From an uncultured Clostridium sp. (GTDB taxonomy: Bacteria; Bacillota_I; Bacilli_A; RF39; UBA660), in contig CAMIWC010000002.1 of NCBI GenBank assembly GCA_946402315.1, positions 61,559 to 125,558 of the forward strand: a DNA stretch of 64,000 nucleotides, in the 5' to 3' direction. Shown one piece after another: positions 35,133-44,333 of this stretch; position 1 is the stretch's first letter; each line of letters opens with the position of its first letter. Below the pieces are notes generated by a model, which had not been told where the DNA came from, did no database searches, and saw nothing but the letters and a program-made list of their open reading frames with translations. A program made the position numbers and the translations under genes.

Positions 35133-36779
35133 ATGAAAAAAATTATAAAGAAAATGAAATCTTTAGGAATAGGTGGATTTACTCTAATAGAATTATTAGG
35201 GGTTTTAGTAATTATGGGAATCTTAATTCTTGTAGTTATGCCTAATATGCATAGATTAATCAATAGAAATAATAATAAAGACTATGAAACCTATTTTGAC
35301 TTAATAGAGTATGGTGCTACTCAATACGCTAATGAAGTAAAGAGTGAATTGGGTTCAACTCGTGATAGTGGATGTGCACAAGTATCTTTATCTGAATTAA
35401 TAGATAAAGAATATGTATCTCAATTTAGTAAAAAAGATATAAGTTGTGTAACAGGTTCACATCAAATTAGAATTAGAAATGATTATGGAAAGATTACTGT
35501 TAAGTTTTCTTTACAATGTAAAAAAGGATCTGAAGAAGTATTCTTTAAAGGAGAAGATGATGGTGGTACTTGTTTAGCTTATGAAACTTCAGAAAAACCA
35601 TCTTTAATTAATAAACTAGAAGAAAGAACTGATAGAACATTGTTTGGTAATTATTACTATATTACAGGTACTAATAATTATATTCATTTCTCAGGACAAG
35701 ATTTTAGAATTATTAGTTATGATAAAGTTTATAATACTATAAGAGCAGTATCTGCTACTCCAGTATCTCCATTAAGATTTAGTGCAACTAGTTCAACTAC
35801 ATTTGCTAATAGTGACGTTGAATTATGGTTAAATAATGATTATTTAAATACATTACAACCAGACTATAAACAATATTTAGTTTCTAATAACTGGAAAGTT
35901 AGTTCTACAACAACTAGAAAAGCTACTATTGGATTATTATCTAGAGAAGATATTAGTCATATCAATTCTGCTAATGTAGTTCTAACTTGGTTAGTAGATA
36001 ATGGTACAGCTAGTCAAGCATACATTGCTGGTAGTAGTGGAACATATAGTTTAAATAATTCAAATATGTTCTATGAAGTTCAACCAGTAATAACATTTAG
36101 TGCAGATGTTTTATACTATGGAGGAAACGGTTCTCAATCAAATCCATATAGAGTTTCTTCTGATACTTATGGAGAAGAAAATCAATACTTAAACGAAAGA
36201 TATGCTGGAGAATATGTAAAAATTAATAATAAAAAATATAAAATGATAAAAGTAGGATCATATGGTACAAAAATCATGTATGCTGATGGTGGAGGAATAG
36301 GTAGTAGACCATTTGCTGTTGAAGAAGGAGAAGGAGCGTTAAGTTACATGTTTGATGCTAGTACATTAGGAATTTATTTAAATAATGACTGGTTTAATAA
36401 CTTAGGTACTGATAAGGCTTATTTAACAGATGGAGATTTCTGTATGGAAACAATTAATGGTACTACTACTAATAGATTAAGATCAGATTGTACTGATACT
36501 TCAACTATTAAATCTTTAAAAGTAGGTCTTCCTAAACTAGGAGAACCACATATTTTTGTAGGTACAACTCCTTTCTATTGGACTCTTAATCCAAATTCTA
36601 TTCCAGAAGGAGAAGATACATATACTAATGCCACAATGAATTTGATAAGTGGTGGAGGATCAGCTGGAGCTGGAAACATAAAGAATGAATATGGAGTATA
36701 TCCTGTATTATATATTAAACCAGAAGCTCAAATAGCTAGTGGTAAAGGTACATTTAGTAATCCATATACACTAAAGTAG
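35133..36779 (+). CDS. Large type IV prepilin-like surface protein
   Basis: A 548-residue protein. A basic leader ends in GIGG, then FTLIELLGVLVIMGILILVV: the prepilin-peptidase site (cut between G and F, Glu at +5) and the pilin helix. A roughly 100-residue pilin-like region with cysteines (SGCAQ, ISCVT, LQCKK, GGTCL) follows, then two related outer modules (about 165-345 and 350-548). Each runs from a NYIHFSGQDFRII or YVKINNKKYKMIK start to a PVITF or PVLYIKP end, then an SNPY motif. This size is far above ordinary pilins (~150 residues), suggesting a tip adhesin or pseudopilin fused to a ligand-binding module. No pilus ATPase or prepilin peptidase is in the window. Confidence 0.8.
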   Translation: MKKIIKKMKSLGIGGFTLIELLGVLVIMGILILVVMPNMHRLINRNNNKDYETYFDLIEYGATQYANEVKSELGSTRDSGCAQVSLSELIDKEYVSQFSKKDISCVTGSHQIRIRNDYGKITVKFSLQCKKGSEEVFFKGEDDGGTCLAYETSEKPSLINKLEERTDRTLFGNYYYITGTNNYIHFSGQDFRIISYDKVYNTIRAVSATPVSPLRFSATSSTTFANSDVELWLNNDYLNTLQPDYKQYLVSNNWKVSSTTTRKATIGLLSREDISHINSANVVLTWLVDNGTASQAYIAGSSGTYSLNNSNMFYEVQPVITFSADVLYYGGNGSQSNPYRVSSDTYGEENQYLNERYAGEYVKINNKKYKMIKVGSYGTKIMYADGGGIGSRPFAVEEGEGALSYMFDASTLGIYLNNDWFNNLGTDKAYLTDGDFCMETINGTTTNRLRSDCTDTSTIKSLKVGLPKLGEPHIFVGTTPFYWTLNPNSIPEGEDTYTNATMNLISGGGSAGAGNIKNEYGVYPVLYIKPEAQIASGKGTFSNPYTLK

Positions 36780-36782
36780 AAC

Positions 36783-36811
36783 TTTACAAATTATAAAAAA
36801 TAATCTATAAT
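36783..36811 (+). promoter_or_regulatory. Promoter of the T-box/HD/serpin/valS operon
   Basis: TTTACA (36783-36788), a 17-nt spacer and a perfect TATAAT (36806-36811), just ahead of the T-box leader. Confidence 0.75.
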
Positions 36812-36817
36812 TTGATG

Positions 36818-37033
36818 CATAGGCAATGAAGTTGAGGAGTAATACATAATAGTTTAGAGAGAGTTAGTGTTTGGTGAAAACTAATAATTAGATTGTATGA
36901 AGGTAGCAACTGAGCTAAATTATTGAATTAAGTAGATAATTTCGTTATACGCGTTAAGTATTTGAGATAGATAAATTCTATGAATTAAGGTGGTACCGCG
37001 ATATATTCGTCCTTATAGGTACTGCCTTTTTTA
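36818..37033 (+). promoter_or_regulatory. T-box riboswitch, probable valine specifier (GTA)
   Basis: A tRNA-sensing leader that anti-terminates when uncharged tRNA binds. It contains the Stem I motif GGAGTAA, the distal loop TTGGTGAAAA, and the T-box sequence AAGGTGGTACCGCG (36987-37000). The T-box pairs with GGTACTGCCTT before a T run to make the terminator. Aligned by the GTTG/CAAC helix with the T-box at 59106, the specifier is GTA (36903-36905, Val), matching valS downstream; GGT (Gly) one base earlier is the alternative. Confidence 0.9.
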
Positions 37034-37044
37034 ATGGAGGATTT

Positions 37045-37788
37045 ATGATAGATATAAAAAGAATAAAAAAAGAGTTTACTAACTACATTAAAAGATATGA
37101 TATGTCTATTAGAAATATTAAACTAAAGTATGAACATTCTTTTGAAGTAGTTAAAATCATGGATAAGATAGTAAGGTCAATGGGTTTAACTGAAGAAGAT
37201 AAGAATCTTGCTATTACAATTGCATATTTACATGATATAGGTAGATTTGAACAATTAATTAAAATAGGTACTTTTAATGATATTGAATATGATCATGGTG
37301 AAAATGGCGTCGATCTTTTATTTAAAAGAGGTGCTATAAAAGAATTTAGTATTCCTGAAGAATACTACAGAATTATAGAAGTAGCTATAAGAAATCACAA
37401 TAAATTGAAGATTGAAGATGGTTTAAGCGATAAAGAATTGTTCTATGCTAAATTAATTAGAGATGCAGATAAAATTGATATTTATCGAGTGAAACGTATG
37501 TATAGAACTTGTGAATTCTTAGAAATGCCAAATCAAGTTAATATTGATGATTTTTATAAACATCAATCAATTAAGAAAATAAATAGAACAAGTACAAGTG
37601 ATGATGTAGTTTGTGTATTAGCATTTGTCTATGATCTTAACTTTAAAGAAAGTGTAATAACTTTAAAAGAAATGAAATATCTTGATAAATATCTTGATGT
37701 TATAAAAGTAGATAATTCTTTATTAGATACTTTTAATAAAATGATAAAAGAAATAAATAAATATATGGAGGAATATGATGAAAAATAG
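37045..37788 (+). CDS. HD-domain phosphohydrolase
   Basis: A 247-residue HD-superfamily hydrolase of unknown substrate. Metal-binding residues are visible: His50 in KYEHSFEV, the HD pair in AYLHDIGRFEQ, and a distal Asp in RDADKIDIYRV, so it should be active, probably on a nucleotide or other phosphoester. TGGAGG precedes ATG 37045. It is the first gene after the T-box, and its end overlaps the serpin gene, placing it in the valS operon. No GGDEF, PAS or RelA partner domain is attached. Confidence 0.85.
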   Translation: MIDIKRIKKEFTNYIKRYDMSIRNIKLKYEHSFEVVKIMDKIVRSMGLTEEDKNLAITIAYLHDIGRFEQLIKIGTFNDIEYDHGENGVDLLFKRGAIKEFSIPEEYYRIIEVAIRNHNKLKIEDGLSDKELFYAKLIRDADKIDIYRVKRMYRTCEFLEMPNQVNIDDFYKHQSIKKINRTSTSDDVVCVLAFVYDLNFKESVITLKEMKYLDKYLDVIKVDNSLLDTFNKMIKEINKYMEEYDEK

Positions 37789-39088
37789 AAATAATATAAT
37801 AGTAATAATTTTAATAATATTAATAATTGGATGTACTACTGGAGGAGTTATATTACTTAATAAAAAAGAAAATAAGGAGCCTAATACTCCAGTTGAACCA
37901 ACACCAGCACCACAACCAAAACCAAAAGAACCAGCTGATATAGAAGTTAATTTAAATAATGAATTTAATTTAGATATGATTAAACTAGTTAATAGTTATG
38001 AAAGAGATAATTATTTAATTAGTACTTATTCTATGGAAATAGCACTAAATATGTTAAAAGAAGGAGCAGCTGGAGAAACATATAATCAAATTAATAAAGT
38101 AGTACCAGATAGAGATATAACTACTTTTGATGTTAAAAATAGAATATCTGTTGCTAATGCTATATTCGTAAAGAATTCTGAAAAGAAAAATATTAGTACA
38201 AATTATATTGATAAATTAAAAATATCTTATAATGCTGATGTTGTTTATGATGATTTTAATACACCAGATAAAATTAATAATTGGGTTAATGATAAGACTT
38301 ATAAAATGATACCTAAAATATTAAATGATATACCTAAAGATTTCGTATTAGGACTAGCTAATGCAGTAGCAATCGATGTTGAATGGAAATACCGATTTGA
38401 GTGTAATAATACAACAGGAGAAGATTTTACTAATAAAGATAGTGTTAAAAAAGTAGAAATGATGCATCGTACTTTTGATTTTGGAGCAGACTATATTAAG
38501 AATGATTCTGAAATAGGAATCGTATTACCATATAATGCTTATGCAGATCCTAAAGGAGATGATACTGCTATTCAACTAGAATATATCGCTATTATGCCTA
38601 CTGAAAAAGATATTAGAAACTATATAAATGATTTAACTCCTGCAAAATTAAATAGTATTATCAACAATACTAAGAGTATATCTGATAATCAAGAAGTAAG
38701 ATTATCATTACCTAGATTTGAATATGATTATAATGACGAGAGTTTTGCTGATGATTTAAAAACATTAGGTATTACTGATGTATTTAATAAAGAAAAAGCT
38801 GATTTAAGTAAAATGAAAAGTGCAACCAGTGAAGATCAATTATATGTAAGTCAAGCTATACATATGACTCATATATCTTTAAATGAAAAAGGTACTAAAG
38901 CCGCTGCTGTAACTTATTTCGGTGTAGAAAAAGCAACTGCTGTATTTGAAGAAAAAGAAAATATTGAAATTAATTTTAATAAACCATTTATGTATATAAT
39001 AAGAGATTCTAAATCTAAAGAAATGTTATTCTTTGGAGTAGTAGAAAATCCTAATGAATGGAAGGGCTCTACATGTAGTAATGAATAG
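37778..39088 (+). CDS. Serpin, membrane-anchored protease inhibitor
   Basis: A 436-residue serpin. The N-terminus has a short hydrophobic stretch ending in LIIGC, a plausible lipobox, then a Pro-rich tether (NTPVEPTPAPQPKPKEP) and the serpin fold (about 60-430). Family marks include the hinge NEKGTKAAAVT before a reactive loop and FNKPFMYIIRD...LFFGVVENP at the end. The loop reads YFGVEKATAVF; counting from the hinge, P1 is near Ala, which would suit elastase-like proteases, but this is inference. GGAGG is best spaced for ATG 37778. It overlaps the HD gene by 11 bases and ends 9 bases before valS, so it lies inside the T-box operon. Confidence 0.9.
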   Translation: MKNRNNIIVIILIILIIGCTTGGVILLNKKENKEPNTPVEPTPAPQPKPKEPADIEVNLNNEFNLDMIKLVNSYERDNYLISTYSMEIALNMLKEGAAGETYNQINKVVPDRDITTFDVKNRISVANAIFVKNSEKKNISTNYIDKLKISYNADVVYDDFNTPDKINNWVNDKTYKMIPKILNDIPKDFVLGLANAVAIDVEWKYRFECNNTTGEDFTNKDSVKKVEMMHRTFDFGADYIKNDSEIGIVLPYNAYADPKGDDTAIQLEYIAIMPTEKDIRNYINDLTPAKLNSIINNTKSISDNQEVRLSLPRFEYDYNDESFADDLKTLGITDVFNKEKADLSKMKSATSEDQLYVSQAIHMTHISLNEKGTKAAAVTYFGVEKATAVFEEKENIEINFNKPFMYIIRDSKSKEMLFFGVVENPNEWKGSTCSNE

Positions 39089-39097
39089 GAGGGTTTT

Positions 39098-41632
39098 ATG
39101 GAAGAATTAGACAAGAAGTATAACCACAAAGAAGTAGAAGAAAATAAATACGAAGAATGGTTAAAAAGAGATTATTTTAGATGTGATGAAAACAGTACTA
39201 AGAAACCATTTTGTATAGTATTACCACCACCAAATGTTACTGGAGTATTACATTTAGGACATGCTTGGGATGTAACATTACAAGATATAATTATCCGTTA
39301 TAAAAAGATGGAAGGTTATGATACTTTATGGCTTCCAGGAATGGATCATGCAGCTATCGCAACTGAAGCTAAAGTAGTACAAAGATTAAAAGATAATGGA
39401 ATAAATAAATATGAATATGGAAGAGAAAAATTCTTAGATGCTTGTTGGGATTGGACTCATGAACATGGAGATATAATTAGAAAACAATGGGCTAAAATGG
39501 GAATTGCTTTAGACTATTCTAAAGAAAGATTTACTCTTGATGAAGGGCTTTCTCTAGCTGTTAAAAAGGTATTTGTAGATTATTACAATAAAGGACTAAT
39601 CTATCGTGGTGAAAAGATTATTAACTGGGATCCAGTTGCTAAGACTGCTTTATCTAATGAAGAAGTAATTTATAAAGAAGAAAAGAGTGCATTCTATCAC
39701 TTAAAATATAAATTAGAAAATAGTGAAGAATATCTAGATGTCGCAACAACACGTCCAGAAACTTTATTTGGAGATACTGCTGTAGCTGTAAACGAATTAG
39801 ATGAAAGATATAAGAAATTTGTAGGTAAAAACGTAATCTTACCAATTGTTAATAAACCAATACCAGTTATAACAGATGAACATGCTGATATGGAAAAGGG
39901 AACTGGTTGTGTTAAGATTACTCCAGCACATGACCCTAACGACTTTGAAGTAGGTAATCGTCATAATCTAGAAAGAATCGTAATTATGAATGATGATGCT
40001 ACTATGAATGAGAATGTACCTGAGAAATATGTTGGTATGACAAGAGAAGAATGCCGCGATGTTGTATTAAAAGATTTAGAAGAACAAGGACTTCTTCTTG
40101 AAGTAGAACCATTAACACACGAAGTAGGACATTCTGAACGTACTGGTGTTATGGTTGAACCAATGGTTAAAAAACAATGGTTTGTTAAAATGAGACCGCT
40201 AGCTGATCGTGTACTTGATATTCAAAAGAAGAAAGAGGAAAAAGTTAACTTTGTACCATCTAGATATGAAAAAACTATGAATCACTGGATGGAAATAACT
40301 TATGACTGGTGTATTTCTAGACAATTATGGTGGGGACATAGAATTCCTGCTTGGTATAAAGGAGAAGAAATATACGTTGGTATGGAACCTCCTAAAGAAG
40401 AAGGATGGGTACAAGATGAAGATGTACTAGACACATGGTTTAGTAGTGCTCTTTGGCCATTCGCAACTTTAGGTTGGCCAGAGAATACTAAGTTATTAGA
40501 GAAATATTTCCCAAATCAATGTTTAGTTACAGGATACGATATTATACCTTTCTGGGTTAATCGTATGACTTTCCAAGCAGAAGAATTGCTTGGTAAACGT
40601 CCATTTGAAGACTGTTTAATTCATGGATTAATTCGTGATAAACAAGGAAGAAAATTCTCTAAAAGTTTAGGTAATGGAATAGATCCATTTGATATGGTTG
40701 AAGCTTATGGAGCAGATTCACTTAGATATTATCTAGCTACTGATGTTGCTCCTGGAACTGATATGCGTTTTGATGAAGAAAAGATTAAATCTACATGGAA
40801 CTTTATCAACAAGATTTGGAATGCATCTAGATTTACTTTAATGAATATAGAGGACTTAAAAGAAATAGATCTTTCTAATCTTAAACCAGTAGATAAATGG
40901 ATTCTTACTAAATTTGAACATACATTACATACTGTAAAGATGTTTATGGATAAATATGAATTCAATAATGCAGGTGCTGCTATCTATGAATTTACATGGA
41001 ATTATTTCTGTGATTATTATATAGAATTATCTAAATACTCTAATACTGAAATAAGTACTAAATCTACTTTATGTTATGTATTAACTGGAATACTTCAAAT
41101 GCTTCATCCATTTATGCCATATGTAACTGAAGAAATATATCAAAAGTTACCAGTAAAAGATACTGAATCTATTATGATATCTAATTATCCTAAATACGAT
41201 AAGAATATGATCTTTGCTGAAGAAGAACGTAGTATAGATGATATGATTGAATTTATTAAATCATTCAGAAATATTAAAGCAGAAAACAATATTGGTAAAG
41301 AAGCTAAAGTTATATTTGAAGGAGAAGTTCCTGAATTAGTACTTAAACTATTAAAACTAGAAGATAATTTAATTACTGAAGAATTATCTATAAAATCATA
41401 TAAAGTATTTTCTAATAATATAAAATGTACTATCTATTTTGAAAAACAAGAAACAGAAGAAGAAAAACTTGCTAAAGAAAACTTAATTAAACAACTACAA
41501 GAATCTATCGCTAGACGTGAAAAGTTATTATCTAATGAAAATTATGTTAATAAAGCTCCTGCTAATATCGTAGAAATGGATAGACAAAAACTTGACGAAG
41601 AAAAGAAAAAATTAGAAGAACTAAATAAATAA
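39098..41632 (+). CDS. valS: Valyl-tRNA synthetase
   Basis: An 844-residue class I synthetase that charges tRNA-Val. It has the HIGH-type motif HLGH at 52-55 (in PPPNVTGVLHLGHAWD), the KMSKS-type motif KFSKS at 519-523, the editing domain (DVATTRPETLFGDTAV), an anticodon-binding helical domain and a C-terminal coiled-coil arm (~780-844). AGGAGGG precedes ATG 39098, 9 bases after the serpin stop, with no terminator between. The T-box 2.1 kb upstream has a Val specifier, so expression should rise when tRNA-Val is uncharged. Confidence 0.96.
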   Translation: MEELDKKYNHKEVEENKYEEWLKRDYFRCDENSTKKPFCIVLPPPNVTGVLHLGHAWDVTLQDIIIRYKKMEGYDTLWLPGMDHAAIATEAKVVQRLKDNGINKYEYGREKFLDACWDWTHEHGDIIRKQWAKMGIALDYSKERFTLDEGLSLAVKKVFVDYYNKGLIYRGEKIINWDPVAKTALSNEEVIYKEEKSAFYHLKYKLENSEEYLDVATTRPETLFGDTAVAVNELDERYKKFVGKNVILPIVNKPIPVITDEHADMEKGTGCVKITPAHDPNDFEVGNRHNLERIVIMNDDATMNENVPEKYVGMTREECRDVVLKDLEEQGLLLEVEPLTHEVGHSERTGVMVEPMVKKQWFVKMRPLADRVLDIQKKKEEKVNFVPSRYEKTMNHWMEITYDWCISRQLWWGHRIPAWYKGEEIYVGMEPPKEEGWVQDEDVLDTWFSSALWPFATLGWPENTKLLEKYFPNQCLVTGYDIIPFWVNRMTFQAEELLGKRPFEDCLIHGLIRDKQGRKFSKSLGNGIDPFDMVEAYGADSLRYYLATDVAPGTDMRFDEEKIKSTWNFINKIWNASRFTLMNIEDLKEIDLSNLKPVDKWILTKFEHTLHTVKMFMDKYEFNNAGAAIYEFTWNYFCDYYIELSKYSNTEISTKSTLCYVLTGILQMLHPFMPYVTEEIYQKLPVKDTESIMISNYPKYDKNMIFAEEERSIDDMIEFIKSFRNIKAENNIGKEAKVIFEGEVPELVLKLLKLEDNLITEELSIKSYKVFSNNIKCTIYFEKQETEEEKLAKENLIKQLQESIARREKLLSNENYVNKAPANIVEMDRQKLDEEKKKLEELNK

Positions 41633-41654
41633 AAGACTTTTTAAGTCTTTTTTT
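41631..41654 (+). terminator. Rho-independent terminator of valS
   Basis: A 9-bp stem (AAAAGACTT with AAGTCTTTT), a TTT loop and a T run. Confidence 0.85.
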
Positions 41655-41662
41655 GTTATAAT
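41654..41662 (+). promoter_or_regulatory. Extended -10 promoter
   Basis: TGTTATAAT, a full TGnTATAAT match directly after the valS terminator, 17 nt before the ATG at 41680. Confidence 0.65.
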
Positions 41663-41679
41663 TAAAATAGGTGAACAAT

Positions 41680-42402
41680 ATGAAAAAGAGAATTCATAAT
41701 GTATTATTATTAATCCTATTAATTGTTAATATTATTTTTGGAATTCAACGTTCAACTGAGGTTGACACTTTAACTAATCATATCACTTCACCTGAAATAC
41801 TTGGTGTTTGGTTTCGTCAAGCTTTCTTCCTTTTTGGTGAATGTGTTTCCATAATATTTTTTGAATTAGCTTTTGATTATATTGGTAAAAGATTTAATAA
41901 AAAAACAAAGATTAAAAGTAAAAATGATTCTTATATCGTTATGTTAGACTCAATAATTATTCTAGATATAGTGTTAGTTGTTAGAAGAGTACTTATGTAT
42001 AATCCAGAAAAAACATATAATATATTTGAACATTTTATAAATTCAGTATGGATTGTAGTCATTGTTGACATATTCATATTTATGGGATTAATATTTATTG
42101 ATAGTTTTGTAAGTAAATTTGAGTCAAAAAAGAAAAAAAGAAAGGAAAATAATACTATGAATGAAGAACAATATTTAAAAAGAACAGTTCATTTTATGGT
42201 AATATGTGAAGGAATATTTCTAATAATCTTAACTGCATATAATATATGGAATACTCCTGGTTATAATATGTTTATATATGTGTTATTCTTATTTAGAAAC
42301 TTTGCAATAGTAGTATTTTTAAATATGGCATTAATTCCAATTTATTTTATTTCTTTGTTATTAGCTCAATTTATTTTAGATAGAATAAAATTAATTAAAT
42401 AA
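41680..42402 (+). CDS. Multi-pass membrane protein of unknown function
   Basis: A 240-residue integral membrane protein with about six hydrophobic helices (near residues 6-24, 45-65, 85-105, 120-145, 170-190 and 203-232). A strongly basic loop (SKFESKKKKRKENN) near the middle is presumably cytoplasmic. No transporter or enzyme motif is recognised. ATG 41680 is chosen because AGGTGA sits right before it; the in-frame GTG at 41671 is part of that site. It stands alone with its own promoter and terminator. Confidence 0.75.
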   Translation: MKKRIHNVLLLILLIVNIIFGIQRSTEVDTLTNHITSPEILGVWFRQAFFLFGECVSIIFFELAFDYIGKRFNKKTKIKSKNDSYIVMLDSIIILDIVLVVRRVLMYNPEKTYNIFEHFINSVWIVVIVDIFIFMGLIFIDSFVSKFESKKKKRKENNTMNEEQYLKRTVHFMVICEGIFLIILTAYNIWNTPGYNMFIYVLFLFRNFAIVVFLNMALIPIYFISLLLAQFILDRIKLIK

Positions 42403-42424
42403 GTTGACATATTAATAAAAAATT

Positions 42425-42447
42425 AGACTACTTTAAGTCTTTTTTTA
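42425..42447 (+). terminator. Weak Rho-independent terminator
   Basis: A short stem AGACT/AGTCT with a 6-nt loop and a T7 tail. Confidence 0.55.
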
Positions 42448-42448
42448 T

Positions 42449-42457
42449 TGGTATAAT
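42449..42457 (+). promoter_or_regulatory. Extended -10 promoter of the MoxR/VWA operon
   Basis: TGGTATAAT, a full TGnTATAAT match, 20 nt before the MoxR start. Confidence 0.65.
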
Positions 42458-42477
42458 TTATAATAGGTGAAGAGTAT

Positions 42478-43461
42478 ATGAATAATGAAATAACTAATGA
42501 AGAATTAAATGAAGCTTTGGTTATTATAAATAAAATTGGTTCCTATTGTGATGAAAGAATAGTAGGGCAATCTAATCTAAAAAAAGCTTTATTAGTATCA
42601 TTTATGGCAGATGGACATATTTTACTTGAATCAGTTCCAGGATTGGCTAAAACTACTGCTGCTAAAGTTTTAACAGATGCTTTTGCTGCTAGTTTTAGTA
42701 AGATTCAATGTACGCCAGACTTATTGCCTAGTGATATAGTTGGTACTCAAATATTTAATTATTCTACTAATAAATTTGAAACAATAATTGGTCCAGTTAA
42801 TGCTAACTTTGTACTTCTAGATGAAATAAATAGATCAAGTGCTAAAACTCAAAGTGCAATGCTAGAAGTAATGCAAGAAAAGAAATTAACTATTGCTGGT
42901 GTAACTTATAAAGTACCAGACCCTTTTATTGTTATAGCTACTCAAAACCCAATTGAGCAAGAAGGTACATATTTACTAGCAGAAGCTCAATTAGATAGAT
43001 TTTTATTAAAAGAAATAATTGGTTATCCAACTGTTGCTGAAGAAATAGAAATTCTTAAAAGAATAGAATCTGGAATAATAGAAACTAATCCTAAGATATT
43101 AGATATTAGTGCTATTAATTATTTACAAAATATTACTAGAAGAGTATATGTAGATGAAACTATAAAAAGATATATAGCTAGAATCATATATGCAACACGT
43201 CATCCTCAAGAATTTATTAATCCTAACTTAGCAAGTTATATTGAAATAGGTGCTTCTCCAAGAGGAAGTATTGCTATTATGAACGTAGCTAAAGCTATAG
43301 CTGTTTTAAATGGACGTAATTATGTTACTCCAGATGATTGTAAAGATATGATTCATAGTATTTTAAGACATCGTATAGAATTAAATTATGCTGCAGTAGC
43401 AGATGGTATAAGTACTGAACAAATAATAGATGCTATTGTAGGAGCAGTTGAAACTCCATGA
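42478..43461 (+). CDS. MoxR-family AAA+ ATPase
   Basis: A 327-residue AAA+ ATPase of the MoxR group, which acts as a chaperone for protein complexes that often contain VWA domains. It has Walker A VPGLAKTT (Lys58), Walker B FVLLDEINR, and sensor 1 in VIATQNPIEQEGTY. AGGTGA precedes ATG 42478. It heads a tightly packed operon (4-17 base overlaps): MoxR, DUF58, single-pass protein, two VWA proteins and a TPR protein, the arrangement known as the Bat (Bacteroides aerotolerance) type. Confidence 0.95.
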   Translation: MNNEITNEELNEALVIINKIGSYCDERIVGQSNLKKALLVSFMADGHILLESVPGLAKTTAAKVLTDAFAASFSKIQCTPDLLPSDIVGTQIFNYSTNKFETIIGPVNANFVLLDEINRSSAKTQSAMLEVMQEKKLTIAGVTYKVPDPFIVIATQNPIEQEGTYLLAEAQLDRFLLKEIIGYPTVAEEIEILKRIESGIIETNPKILDISAINYLQNITRRVYVDETIKRYIARIIYATRHPQEFINPNLASYIEIGASPRGSIAIMNVAKAIAVLNGRNYVTPDDCKDMIHSILRHRIELNYAAVADGISTEQIIDAIVGAVETP

Positions 43462-44333
43462 AAACTAAATATATAGAAAGAATTAAAGCAAATATTTCTA
43501 TTAATTCATCTAAAAAAGCTATTGCTTTATTAGATGGTTTATATCATTCAATATATAAAGGTAGAAGTATGGATTTTGATGATTTAAGAGATTACACTTT
43601 AGGAGATGAAAGTAAAGATATAGATTGGAAATCATCTATTAGAAGTGGTTCTCTTTTAGTAAGAAGATATGAAGCATTAAAAAGACATAATGTTGTTTTT
43701 ATTATTGATAATAATATTAAAATGGATGGAGTGACATCAAGTTATGAAGAAAAAAGAAATGTCTTAATGTATGCTTATGGTACTCTTGCTTATTTAGTAT
43801 GTAAAAATGGTGATGATGTCGCAACTTCTTACATTAAAGAAGGTAAACCATATATGACTGAATTTAAAGAGAGTATTTTAAACGTAGAATTAACTCTTAA
43901 TGATTTAGAGAACCATGTTATAGAAGAGAATAATTATACTTTAGCAGATAGAATAAATTATTGTTTAAAAAGATCTAAAAGAAAGATGATTTTTGTTATT
44001 GTTTCTGATATCTCAGGAATGGATAGTATAGATGATCATCTTTTAAAAAATGTAACAGCTTCTCATGATTTGTTATTTATTAATATTTCAGATGCATCTC
44101 TCTTTGGAGATGATTTATATGATTTAGATGAAAAACATAATATACCAAGATTATTTTCTAAAAACAATATTTTAAAAGAAGTAGAAGCACGTACTAAAAA
44201 AGAATTAATTGAAAAACAAACTAATTTATTTACCAAGTATAGAGTAACTTCTACAACTATTAGTAGTAAAAAAGAAATAGTTAATAAGCTAATAGATCTA
44301 TTAGAAAGGCATAATCATGCAGTCCAAAGTTAG
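43458..44333 (+). CDS. DUF58 protein
   Basis: A 291-residue soluble DUF58 protein. The family signature is clear: GRSMDFDDLRDYTLGDESKD followed by IDWKSSIRSGSLLVRRYEA. A VWA-like fold follows with VVFIIDNNIK. DUF58 proteins regularly pair with MoxR ATPases and are thought to be their partners. The ATG overlaps the MoxR stop (ATGA), indicating translational coupling. Unlike many DUF58 proteins it lacks N-terminal membrane helices. Confidence 0.92.
   Translation: MKTKYIERIKANISINSSKKAIALLDGLYHSIYKGRSMDFDDLRDYTLGDESKDIDWKSSIRSGSLLVRRYEALKRHNVVFIIDNNIKMDGVTSSYEEKRNVLMYAYGTLAYLVCKNGDDVATSYIKEGKPYMTEFKESILNVELTLNDLENHVIEENNYTLADRINYCLKRSKRKMIFVIVSDISGMDSIDDHLLKNVTASHDLLFINISDASLFGDDLYDLDEKHNIPRLFSKNNILKEVEARTKKELIEKQTNLFTKYRVTSTTISSKKEIVNKLIDLLERHNHAVQS

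Noticed and set aside
36902..36904. Glycine (GGT) as the specifier of the first T-box
   Set aside because: Aligning Stem I by its basal helix with the second T-box puts GTA (Val) in the specifier position, and valS is in the operon. It is kept as a minor alternative.
42404..42409. TTGACA after the membrane protein gene as a -35 for the MoxR operon
   Set aside because: It is 42 nt from the -10 and separated by a terminator hairpin.
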